Positions 39,101-49,990 of a stretch of DNA of 64,000 nt are shown here, in pieces. Made by a program: the position numbers and the translations under genes. The notes below the pieces were generated by a model. It was not told the DNA's origin. It saw only the letters and a list, made by a program, of their open reading frames with translations, and made no database searches. Source of the DNA: Xanthoparmelia taractica (lineage: Eukaryota; Ascomycota; Lecanoromycetes; Lecanorales; Parmeliaceae); the NCBI GenBank assembly GCA_033085395.1, contig MU853194.1, positions 6,749 to 70,748 of the forward strand, given 5' to 3'. Position 1 is the stretch's first letter; each line of letters starts with the position of its first letter.

Positions 39101-39612
39101 TCCCACAAAACACCATCTTTCTCTCCCTTTATGCATGGAACGAAGCTCGTTTTCGCATCGACGATCGATTGCGCTCTGTTATTCAGAAGTTAGTCTTCAG
39201 TGATAGCAATAACATGGAGAACAAAGCCCAGAGCAGTGTGGTGCCACACTTCTTTATGATATTCTCGGAGTTGCACCGTGCTGTTACGTCCGGCAGCAAT
39301 GTCTCCACCATCCGCAGTACATTCGAACGTGCTATCGAGAGCTATAGCGGTGCCCACTGCGCAGGCTTATGGAAATTGTACTTTCTTTTTGAACACTCAC
39401 GGTACGAGGCACAGAGAGCGAAAACAGTGTTTTGGCGGGGCCTGAAGGCTTGTCCCTGGGCCAAAGATCTCTACACGCTTGCATTTGAGTATCTGAGAGA
39501 TGAGAAGATCATGGACGAGGTAGATTTGAGAGGCATATATGAGCTGTTGGGCGAAAAAGAGCTGAGAGTGCATGTAGAACTTGAAGACATCTTTGAGGCT
39601 CTAAACAAGTGA
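36174..39612 (+). CDS. NRDE2: NRDE2/Nrl1-family nuclear RNA-surveillance protein
   Basis: Nuclear HAT-repeat protein family that partners with MTR4/Mtl1-type RNA helicases. In fission yeast (Nrl1) it acts with spliceosome components on cryptic introns, and in animals it acts in nuclear RNAi or exosome control. Two exons, 36,174-38,759 and 38,806-39,612, encode about 1,130 residues. The N-terminus is basic and low-complexity (VIPRFASFEP), followed by the family block IDRRGDVHNLKF...YFRFGAGNVVGLPR near residue 105. HAT-like repeats run from about 285 (RRIDAEPTNFEAW) to the end, closing with EKELRVHVELEDIFEAL. The proposed 46-nt intron has a weak donor (GTAGGA), a GCTGAT branch and an AAAG acceptor, and it restores frame at phase 0. 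A one-base frameshift is the alternative. Start ATG 36,174 is the first in frame. Convergent with RDH54, 275 bp apart. Confidence 0.9.
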
Positions 39613-39887
39613 CAAGCAGACTGAAAGGGGAAGGGAGATTCTCGCAAGCACATGGACCTTCATATCAATGCGGTAAATGTTGGACTGAAAAGCTATCCGC
39701 CGAAGCCAGTGTTAGCGACTGTCCTCAATGCTTTAGGCACACTATTGCCACAGCATTCGGTCTTCTATATTGCCGGCACTTTAAGCACATGATTATGCTA
39801 TCTAGTATTCGATTCTACACGCTATCCATTGCAGTGCTATGTCAAATCCATTTTCGACCGATCCCTGCTTCCGACTACTCGTGCGTC

Positions 39888-42670
39888 TCAGCCAGAGGTC
39901 TTAGCAAACACAAAAGATACCCTATTGCCCTCATCTTTCAGCAAGTTAAGCAATACCTGATCATCGACCAAAGCCTCCATATCGTCATCATCTTGTCTTG
40001 CAAATCCTGAAGTGTCAATGTGTGAATAAGCCATTAGCGAGCCCATCTTCGCAGGATCCTTCTGATTTCGGGAACAACGCGTGTTTTCTTTGATTTTTTG
40101 TTCTTGTTCTTCCATGTTAAGGTTATTTGCCTGAATGAGCCGAGGAGAATCCGGCATGTCCTCCTCTCTCGCCTCATCATCGCTGCCTAAGATCCCGATA
40201 GGCTCTCCATTGAGTCGAAAAGGGACCGGTAGACCTCGCCCCTCGCAACTACAGCCGAGCAGATCATGGCTCTGACACGATAAGCCTTCGTCGAGTCTGA
40301 AAAGGTCCTTGAGTTCTTCCCTTGTGAAATTACTAGTGCCTCCCCTCTGGTCCAGGACGTTGCTAGCAAGGCCCAATTTTGTCGTCTGCCTCTGCCAGAT
40401 CTTCTCGTCCAATCCACCGGCCATGAGAAAGCGATAGATGACACAAGGTCTCTTCTGTCCATCGCGATGGATCCTTGCCATTGCCTGGAGATCCGTGGCA
40501 GGGTTCCAGTCTACGTCAAAAAGAACAAGGCGAGATGCGCCGATCAAATTGAGGCCGAACCCGCCGGATTTGGCGGACAGGAGGAAGGCAAAGCACTCGG
40601 AGGCTGGAGAGTGGTTGAATGCGTCGACGAGTCCTTGGCGTTTGGAGGACGGGGTGGAGCCGTCGAGGCGGAGGTAAGGGTAGGAAAGTGAGGTGAGAAG
40701 CGACTGCAGAAGGTCGAGGGTTGTGGTGTAATTGGAAACGAGAACAATCTTTTCCGTGGTGGTAGTCCGAAGGTTGTGCATTAACTGATCAAGAACCCGT
40801 AGTTTGGTGCTACCAGCATTGGTTCGAAGAAGTTGAGGAGGAACGCTGGCTAGAAGCAAATCTGTCAAAGGACTCATTGCCGCCGAAGCATCTGATAGAG
40901 TTTTGCCACTGAGTAACGTCGGACTGTTACAAACCTTCTTGAGAAGAGTGATTAGCTGAAGCGAGGCCTCCGGGCTCCCCAACGCACCCTGGAATGCAGG
41001 GCAAGCGAGTACATGCTGATAGGTGGACGCCTGAGCCGCGGTTGGACGACAGAAAAGGACATATTCCGTCTTCGGTGGGAGGTATTTCAAGAGTACGTCA
41101 CTAGTTCGGCGAAGTAGGAACATGCTGGTGAGTGACGCTAATTCTTGGCTTTTTGCCTCGCCTTTCTCAAGATCCTTTTTCGAAGCGCTGGGCTGTCTAC
41201 TCCTCAGAATAGGTATTTCAAACTCTCTGGTGAATTGTTTGAACGATCCCAGTAGGTCCGGGTTGACAAAGTCGACCATCATGAAAAATTCGCCCAGGTC
41301 GTTCTGAATAGGAGTCCCAGACAGGATCACTCTCTTTAAGGTCTTCAAAGATTTGATGGCTTGTGCGCTCTTGTTTTTTGCGGTTTTGAGGCGGTGACCC
41401 TCGTCAGCGATCACGATATCGACTCCATGGCCCTTCTTGAGATCCTCAACCACATTCCTTAGCTTTTCATACCCTATGATCCCAACGGGATAGGCTTTAC
41501 CTTCAGTAAAGTCAGTGATACGCTTGTTGCTATCGTCAAAGACGTAGACACCGAGTCTGTCAACCCCAAGCCATTTGCGGAATTCCTTGCGCCAATTATT
41601 TATGAGAGTGACAGGACACACTATTAGAGCCTTTTTGATGACAGGCAGCGAGTCGTGTGGACCCTCGCAGATAGGATTCTGCTTCAGTAAGGTCCATAAG
41701 AGTGCAATGGTCTGTAGAGTTTTACCCAAGCCCATTTCGTCTGCCAGGATTACACCTTGGCCATCAAAATCACGCATGCCCATCACACACTCGTACATGA
41801 ATTTGACTCCTTCGCGTTGATGTTCCCGAAGGTGCTTTGTGAGAAGTGGATCGACAACGATATCGACGACCTGTTTCCCTTTCGGCATAGATTTAGGACG
41901 CTTCATGACTATTGCTTGTGGGGCGGTGGGTTCATGGCGCGGCCTTGGCCCCTTGCTTTCCTGCTTTGGCAATACAGTACTCGCTAGCAATGGATTCTTG
42001 AACGTTGCTTGAGCAGCTACGCTTCTCGGCGCAGCCAGATTGAGCGGCCATTTCTTTTGCTCGCTCTCCATTGAAAAGGCCGCCTTCGAATCGGGCTTCG
42101 GCTTTCGGTTTGATGGGGACACTTGTTCAATCTCTGGTGTGACCTTCCAGATGCATGACTTGAGGAATGGTTCACCGTTCAAGAAGTCCTCTTTTGAGAT
42201 GATGGAATCGATTTCTACCTCCTTTCCCCCTATCCATAGCCGGGCGCCAGGAAGGAGAGGCGAATCACAAGATGTTTTTCCCATATCACGTCCTGAGATG
42301 TCTTGGAGGTGGGCAGACCCTCCAGTGACTTGGAGTAAGCCATCACCATCCCAGGTCTTGTGCTTCTTATTCGAATACTTCCGCCTGTATAGAGAAGCCG
42401 TCAGTGAACAGGGCGTTCAAATTAAACATGGATGTACCAAAGAACATTATAGTATCTATCGAAGCCTTCGGGGAGCGCCTTTGTGGCTACTGCAGAGTTT
42501 CCAACTGCCAAAAGTGGCTGGCGAGGAACTGAAGATAGTCCAAAAGTTTTAGGAACCAATCGAGGTCCGCTGATCCGTCTCTTCTTTGCTTGGGGTTCCG
42601 AGGCTTTGTCAGTGTCCACTGACTCCACGGTTTTTCGGAGCAATGGAGCCTGGAAGGGTTTTGTGATCAT
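39888..42670 (-). CDS. RDH54: Rad54-family DNA translocase RDH54/TID1 (RAD54B)
   Basis: Swi2/Snf2 ATPase that remodels Rad51- or Dmc1-bound DNA during recombinational repair and meiosis. Exons 42,670-42,438 and 42,384-39,888 are separated by a 53-nt intron (donor GTACAT, branch CACTGAC, acceptor ACAG) and give about 909 residues. The N-terminus MITKPFQAPLLRK and the YYNVLW|RKYSNKKHKTWDGDG junction are characteristic of RAD54B orthologues and fix the splice. Helicase motifs are complete: I DEMGLGKT (about residue 290), Ia CPVTLINNW, II DEGH (about 400), III LSGTPIQND, V SAKSGGFGLNL and VI ARIHRDGQKRP (about 710). The end FVFAKTSG is typical. Start ATG has a good context (CACAATGAT). The copia C LTR lies 157 bp upstream in the same orientation, so the native promoter is short or LTR-influenced. 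Confidence 0.95.
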
Positions 42671-42762
42671 TGTGGAGGCTTCCCGTCGTGGCTTTCCATT
42701 ATCCGCTACGTCGTCATGGTGATGTGGGAGCGAAACGCGGACGTGTTGAAGCTCTAATGCGA

Positions 42763-42774
42763 GGTCACGTGACC
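42763..42774. promoter_or_regulatory. Palindromic CACGTG site upstream of RDH54
   Basis: The perfect 12-bp palindrome GGTCACGTGACC lies 93-104 bp upstream of the RDH54 start and 53 bp from the copia C end. CACGTG is a core bound by fungal bHLH or bZIP factors; binding here is inference. Confidence 0.5.
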
Positions 42775-42826
42775 CGCCATGGGATTACCCCAAAAAAGAC
42801 GTCTTCTAGCACTTCGGTGCCTATCA

Positions 42827-43102
42827 TGTTGCAAATGTGGGTGACGGATAGCTATGACTAAGCAGAAATACTGTTCAATGATTGGCTAAGGCTAGCTGAT
42901 TAATCCGATTAATCAAGTCTTAAGAACATAAGAAAGAAAGCACATGAAGGCGGTCATAAACTAATCTATATACTCGCTGAGAAGATTCCATTAGATTCGC
43001 CATTATTCGCTATCTTCACCCATAAAACGCTAACTAAATTAAGAGATCTCTCTTCACTGAAATTAACTAGAAATCAAGCGAAATAATTACCTAATATCAA
43101 CA
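42827..43102 (-). repeat. 3' LTR of copia C (mosaic)
   Basis: 276 bp. Positions 1-131 (42,827-42,957) are unmutated and positions from 132 on are RIP-mutated relative to the other LTR. It lies next to RDH54 and is oriented towards it. Confidence 0.95.
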
Positions 43103-43120
43103 CTTTCTCTTTATTATTTC
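43103..43120 (-). promoter_or_regulatory. Polypurine tract of copia C
   Basis: On the minus strand GAAATAATAAAGAGAAAG directly precedes the 3' LTR start TGTTG. This matches the plus-strand priming site of a retrotransposon and fixes the element's orientation. Confidence 0.75.
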
Positions 43121-46100
43121 ACTCATTCAAGACGAATTTAAGACTATACAAATTAAGTAACTATTTATCTCGCTAGAACGTCTACGAAGTAAGTAACTTA
43201 ATTAGTATATTAGCTACTTAATCGACGATAAGTATGAAATTAAGTTCAATTAATTTATTCTCGTAGACCTAACGTATATAGTAATACTAAATATTAATGT
43301 GCTTGATTCTCTAATAATATTTAGGATTCTTAACGAAGATTAGACTAATCTTATTATTATCAAGTAGCTATATAAGAGCGTTCTTAGAGTTACGAAAGAA
43401 TAGTTCTTTTAGCCAGCGAGTCGTTTATACAATAATCTTTACGGTCTTAATAAGAGCTATATACTTAGCCTTAATAATAGACGTAGTTATATCGCGTTAC
43501 TTCTTGCTAATTTAAATATATACGACTTAACCTCGCAATAAGACGTGATTATAGATAGATTTGCGATTTAATTTATCGTTTTTATAGACTAAGTTAGAGT
43601 AGATTACTAGATTATCGTCTCGGCGAAAGTATAGTCTATATTTAATTATTTCGATCACGTATTTGAGTACGTAATTAAGTGTATTTATATAATATATAAT
43701 TAAATTATAATAATATTAACTTAGCTTATTAATAACGAAGGCTAAGTTAAAACGTATTTTAGTTATGAGATATATAAGACTTTTAATTCGTTTTTAATAA
43801 TCTCGTTAATTAGCTCGTTCTTCTTTAGATCGAGCGAGTTAAATAGACTTATATTCATCGATTAAGATACTAACTAAAGTGCATTACTTCATATCGTACT
43901 ACTAAAGTATCTTTCTAATATATTATAACTACTTAATTATTAGCGTATTCTTAATTCGATAAGTTTAAATACTTAATATTCTTTTTATTAACTCGAAGTC
44001 TTTTATCTTAAAGACTTACTTAATCTAATTCTTAATCCGGGTTATAAGTACTTTAATTTTAATAAATACGAGAATATTATTAATATAGAGAGCGATAATA
44101 GCTAACTCGTCTTTAGTAATTCGAATAAAAATATATTTATCTAAAGAAATAACCTTAAAACTTATCTTCCTAAGTATCTTACTAAATTTTTAATTTCAAA
44201 TATAAATCGACTACTTAAGACTATATAAATTCTTTAATAGCTATAGTTTATTTTCTTTAATATCTAGCGAAATAGGAAAATCTTATAAGAAAGTTATATA
44301 GATTACTTCTCGTAGAATACTATTGAGATATGCATTATCCACATTCAATTAACAATATAGTAATCCTAGAAGTACTGCGAGCGTAAATAGTAATCGTAGG
44401 GATTTAAACCTTATAATAAAAGCAAATATCTTATTAAAATCGATATTAGTTATCTAAGTAAAGTCTCGAGCGATTAATCTAACTTTATACTTATCGATAA
44501 TTTTATCGAGATTATATTTGATCTTATAGACTCACTTACATATAATTAATTTACGTCCCGCTAAAATCGAAACGATTTTCCATATGCTATTAATTATATA
44601 GATCGTAAGTTTAACAGCCATGGCTATAATTTATTCTCGTAAGTTAGGTTCATTAATAGCTTCTTCGTATATAAGCGACTCGATCTTTAATAACTTATAA
44701 ACGAGGTGTGCTTTTAATTTACCGAATTCTTTAAAGAATTTCTAGCTTATAATTTTCTTTCTAATGCGAACTAATCTATTAAATACTACTATTAATTTAA
44801 TAGATCGTTTACTAAAGATCTTAGTTCTAGAATTAGATACTAGTATAGTAGTTAAAGCATCTAAGATTAATAATTTATAAGTCGCTGAAATCTCTTCTTT
44901 ATTAAGTATTTTAGTGACGAGAACTCTCGATATTAAGAAAGATTCAATCAAAGAGCTACTCTTATTTTACTAATCCTACGAGCTAGATTACGAATCCTCT
45001 CCGATATTTAAGTTTTTTTACGAGAAATCTTTCTCTAATTCGAGTTCGCTTAAAGCTATATTTTAATTATTTATTAATAGCGACGTAACGTGATCTTTAG
45101 ACTATATATTATTATCTTAATCGTTATCGTCGCTAGATATAGCATTATTTAAGATATTTAGAACTTTATTAGATATCTCGATATAATTAAGATTTATAAC
45201 TAAGATATCTACTCGCAATTAGTTAAATTTCGAAAGTAGATCTTTAGATAATAGTTTTAGATCTTTGCGATTCTTATAAAACTTCATATTCGTAGATTAC
45301 TCGAATCGATTCTTATTCGATCTATACACACGATATTAAGTGCTCGAATAATACCTAATATAGATCCCTAGATAGTTCACGGTGTCTAGCTTAATATCTC
45401 GTTACTTCTTAGCTAGAAATACTTTATATATATATCTAAATATTCTTTCTTTGCTGAGATCTAATTTCTTCTTAAATTATAGCTTATTAGATAACTTACT
45501 CCCTCTATTTCTCTGCGATAGCCGATTATATATATAATATGCGTATATCACGATCTCTATTTAGAAGATTAATGATAGTTTAAATTAAATTAGTATCGAT
45601 CTGGCGAGCGTGATCACGATTCTATTGAATCGTTCGGAAATCCCGTTTTAATATGCGATGTACGTGCTCGTAAACTTTATCGTTATATTCATATCTAGTA
45701 ATTCTTTTTAAGTACCTTAATACTCCTTCGCGTTATTCGTTCTAATCGTTATAATTAATATATAATCTTCTATTAATAGTAGTCTAACGTTATTCAAAAG
45801 AAATTTATAAATACTTATCTTTATAACGAGTGAGTGAAGAAATACTCGTTTAGTTACTTTATTAATTAATAATATAAATAGAGTATATTTCTCTATAATA
45901 CTTTTAACTGAAAATAATCCTTAAAAGTCCATATAAAGCCTCGCTTCGAGTATCGTTATCTTAGTCTTAGACTCGCGATTAATCGTTCTAATTATCTTTA
46001 AGACGTTATATATCTTATATTTAAAATCCGTTAATACGTTAAAAGTCTTAATATCGCTCGTATACTAATATAGGTCTTTTAGTCGATATACGCTCGCATA

Positions 46101-47690
46101 GTCGAGTCGTTTATATACGAGTTCGAATATCTTTTTAAGCGACTTATTTATAGTTAAGATCTTAGTCGATATTAGTTTCTCACTTACTTGCTTCTATATC
46201 GCTAATTTCTAATTCTTTTAGACCGCTAGTTTTTAAGTTATAAATACTCGATCTAATGCGTAATTTATGAATTCGTATAAATCGTTCGACACGTAACCTC
46301 GTGCGACGATTCTATTAGTTCATTTATTAACGATTTTAATACTCTAATCTTTAAAAATTACTATATATTCTCGTCGATTTAAGACGATAATAGATAATAA
46401 GTTAATACTTATTTTAGATATATAAAGTACGTTTCTTATAGTCTAAATATAACGTTTAATTCTTATCTAAATATCTTCTTATTTAATAACTAATAACTCG
46501 CCCTAATCGCCGAATTTAATTAATTTATTATAAAGTATAAACCTAGTGAACAATTCGCGCTGAGGCGTTATATATCGAGTTACTCCTAAGTCGATAAGTT
46601 ATTTTATAGTCTTCTTATACTTATATAGAGTTATTTAAACCTATTTCTTCGATAATTTAGATAAGTTTTTATCCTAATTCTCAATAGTAATTACTACTTT
46701 ATTCTTACGCCCCGCGAGCTAACCTTATATCTTATTCGAGATCTTTCGATTATTCTTAGATCTTAAATTCTTATTCGTATCGTTTTTACTAAGATTAATA
46801 CACTTAAATTTATAGTAATCTCTCTCATCGCAGTTATAGTACTCAATAGCTAATTTATTAATATCTCGAGATCGTTCTCGCTGGCCTTATCTATCACGAT
46901 CTTCTTTTACTATACTCGCGCCTTTCTTAGACTTACGAATATTCTATTTCACGCTTCTAAGCTATTCGACTATTAGAGCTAATATTAATATATCTACTTA
47001 ATCGAGTGTGAACTTAATTATTATATACTTCTTTCTCTAACACGCGTTTATAATTATCGCAACACGACTAATTTTTAAAGATCTAGCCTTCGAGACGAGA
47101 TTATAGATCTTATCGCTAAGTTACTTTAGAATTAAAATTATCTAATCGATAAATTTATTACTTTTCTTAATATAGTTATAGAAACGCTATAGTATCGTTA
47201 TAAGTCGTCTCTTCTCACTTATATTATAAATTCATTGTAATTCGTCTTAAATATTCTTCGCACGCTTTAAATAAACTATATACGTTTACTAAGAGTTCTT
47301 AACATTATTTATTAATAGAATAGTAATTTATTAATTTAAAATTATTTAATTTCTAGTCTTCTTTCTCGTTATTAGACGAGGAAGACTTTTTAATACTATT
47401 TCTTATATTTCTTATTCACGTAGAAATCTCTTATAAGTCTAAGTTCACGTATAATAATTATAATCTTTTAGCACTCTTAAACGAGCGTAACTTAACTTTA
47501 AAAGAATCTTATCGAGATTCGTTAGATCTATCTCAAGTAGAGAATTATAAATATCGTTTAAGTTCTTCTACTTGATGTGAAAACCCTTCTATTCGTTCGA
47601 GATTAATATCGCTATCGTCTCGCCAGCGAATATCTTATTGTCTTATTCTATTATAGTAATAATATAGATAATTAATACTAAGTCAATTTA

Positions 47691-47710
47691 GGCTGATAGG
47701 GCTTATAATC
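47691..47710 (-). promoter_or_regulatory. Primer-binding site of copia C (half initiator-tRNA type)
   Basis: The minus strand just inside the 5' LTR reads GATTATAAGCCCTATCAGCC. With two G-to-A changes undone its first bases are GGTTATGAGCCC, the complement of the initiator tRNA-Met anticodon stem-loop. Confidence 0.7.
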
Positions 47711-47986
47711 TATTATAAATATGAATAACGAATAGCTATAACTAAGTAGAAATATTATTTAATAATTGGCTAAGGCTAGCTAATTAATTCGATTAATTAA
47801 GTCTTAAGAATATAAGAAAGAAAGCACATAAAGGCGGTTATGAACTAGTCTATATACTCGCTGAGAAGATTCCATCAGATTCGCCATCATTCGCTATCTC
47901 CACCCATAGAACGCTGACTGGACCAGGGGATCCCTCTCCACTGGAATTGGCTAGAAACCGAGCGAAATGATTACCTAATACCAACA
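47711..47986 (-). repeat. 5' LTR of copia C (mosaic)
   Basis: 276 bp. Positions 1-129 (47,711-47,839) are RIP-mutated and the remaining outer part is unmutated: the exact mirror of the other LTR. Confidence 0.95.
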
Positions 47987-48680
47987 TATCACGCCAAACC
48001 AAAAATAAATTGCAATGAGGGCGAGACGCGAAGCGCACGAACGAAGAATTTTCTATTCAAGCATTCGCTCATAAAATTGTATTAATGATTGAAAAGAACA
48101 AGTCATAAACAGAAAGTTTTGTGATTAGACCTTTATTTGTTGAGCTGTAAAGAATTAATAGAAAAGCTAAATCTGCTGTTTTCGCGGGTGACGTGCCTAT
48201 CTACGTCCTTATTTCCTTAACATTAGTGGTGTACGCCTACTAATCGTGGCTGATTTTCTATGCATTTGCTTTCAAGCGTTGTTATTGTATTAAGTCCATC
48301 CGCCAGTTAAGCTGTTGGAAGATATGGCAATGCTTCCACAAGCACGTAATTTCAGCCATGTTTTCTAGCAGCGCGCACGCCATTTTCAATTGCAGTAAGG
48401 CACAACGACCGAACAACCAAGGTCTATTCCAATTTCATGTTGATATGATCCCTTTCCAAGTCGGCCGTCCGATCAACTTTTCTCCAGAAAATAACCCACT
48501 GAGCAACAGTCGCCTGTCGAATGCAGATACAGACTCAGATGTGAGTCCAAACGACACGCCAGAGTCAATTCACATGGCTGATTGTAAAAATGTGTACTAT
48601 AACGTATAGGTTCCCATTCCGGAGAAAAGAAGGCTCTAATTGCGAACTCGTACGTTTGGCGGCCCACAATGCACCCCAAC
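47987..48680. other. Intergenic 3' of the aquaporin gene
   Basis: Normal-composition spacer between copia C and the aquaporin stop codon. Short frames only; probably includes the aquaporin 3' UTR. No gene seen. Confidence 0.6.
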
Positions 48681-49990
48681 CTACTTGTCCTTGCCTTGGG
48701 GGTTGTCTTGCGGATGATGTGAATCGTCCTGCCCAGGGTTTGCCTCCTCATAATTGTTGAACTTGACAAATCTGTAGTATCCGCCGGAGATGAGAGCACC
48801 AAGGAACGGCCCAAGCCAGTATATCCAGTGGTAACCTGGAAAGTCCGCAGCGGCAACACACGGACCGAACGACCGCGTCGGATTCAGAGAGCCTCCAGTA
48901 AAGTATACACCTGCCATATACATTAGCGATTGTTCACAGATCGCGTTCTGATCCAGCGATCGACATACCTGCAAGTTCCGCCACGAACAAAGCAAGCCCG
49001 ATGCCCACTATTGGAATACTTAACATCAGCAGCGCTTTTTGGGGTAGATATGGAGGTATAGAAGCACCATAGAAAGAAATGGACTTCTCGAAGAGCGCCT
49101 ACCTGGAGCGATGAAAGTGGCTTTGGTCTTCTCAGCAGCCAACATCAACACGGTGAAGACGAGCTCTGCTGTCAAAAACATCTCGATGAAGACCCCCTGC
49201 GCGATGGATGTTCCATTGGTCAGAGTTGTGGTGAACGCAGGTTTACCGGGAAACATGCACCGGACAAGGGCCGCTGCCTGCACAATTTTAATCAGCATGG
49301 CTTCTTGGGGTTAACAAGGACATGTGATAAGATAGGCCTAAATGCGGAACAAGAATTTGAATGGGAGAACAGGTGCCGCTACTGACCACAATGCCCCCCA
49401 GCATCTGAGCTGGGAACAGGAGCGCACCCCGGAGCTTTGGGAGAGTTCCTGTGATGCTAGTTTTTCTCCAGCTTAGCATTCTATTTCCGGTACGAGGCTT
49501 GTGAGGAATTGACGGGTTGGCAAAGTAACTTACACCATACCAAGCGTCACTGCGGGATTGAATAGTCCACCGCTAATTCTATAGAAAACCCAGGCGGTGA
49601 CAGCAAGGGAAAAGCCAAAGCCAAGGCTGATGAAAAGAAGCCGGTCAACTGCGGGAGGTCCATTGGGATTTATCGTATCTAGTTGAAAGTGGCGAGTCAG
49701 TGATTGACGTTGAAGGTTTCTTGCAGATGCCTAGATAAAAATCATAAGGCCGAACGATTGTTCGAAGGGGAGGAAGTATAGGGTTCGAGATTTGACGTAC
49801 TGGCAATTTGAGTGGCAGCGAAGGCAAAGTAGAGGAACATGAAGGTGCCGACGAATTCGCCTGACATGGCCACCAAATGCCCTCTGATATCCTTGGCTAG
49901 GTATGAAGCATCACCATTCTTGTTGCGCTCCATGTCCCCGTCTCTAAGGGGAGGAGGATTGCCCTTTGGGCGCCGGAGAGGGTTCTGCAT
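48681..49990 (-). CDS. Aquaporin (MIP family), NPA/NPT variant
   Basis: Six-helix membrane channel for water or small solutes. Six exons, 49,990-49,801; 49,678-49,534; 49,456-49,387; 49,277-49,103; 49,007-48,969; 48,910-48,681, join in frame to about 282 residues. The introns are 58-122 nt, and exon 5 is only 39 nt. Helix 1 is GEFVGTFMFLYFAFAATQI and loop B carries GLFNPAVTLG. Loop E carries GGSLNPTRSFGP, so the second NPA is NPT. Helix 6 is YWLGPFLGALISGGYYRF, with a short hydrophilic tail. By alignment to orthodox channels the selectivity-filter positions read Phe, Glu, Gly, Arg in place of Phe, His, Cys, Arg, which may alter substrate range. The start at 49,990 (MQNPLRRPKGN) is preferred; an in-frame ATG at 50,155 would add 55 low-complexity residues. 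Confidence 0.9.

Larger units (their letters stand above)
42827..47986 (-). mobile_element. Copia element C, structurally complete, RIP-degraded
   Basis: A 5,160-bp element with 276-bp LTRs (42,827-43,102 and 47,711-47,986) and a perfect 5-bp duplication TATCA (42,822-42,826 and 47,987-47,991). It reads on the minus strand. Its primer-binding site follows the right LTR (47,691-47,710), and a polypurine tract precedes the left LTR (complement of 43,103-43,120). Degraded landmarks in order are a gag CCHC knuckle (C-x2-D-E-R-D form, about 46,800-46,860), an integrase region near 45,600-45,900, RT YxDD as Y-I-N-N at 44,087-44,076, and RNase H with an AKYIALIK-like motif near 43,430-43,490. The only frame of 60 or more codons inside is a short one at 44,742-44,951. 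LTRs differ from those of copia A and B, so this is another family. Confidence 0.93.

Noticed and set aside
44742..44951. 69-codon minus-strand frame inside copia C
   Set aside because: It lies in the degraded copia polyprotein between integrase and RT, starts without a conserved context and shows RIP-type composition. It is a chance survivor of the old polyprotein frame.
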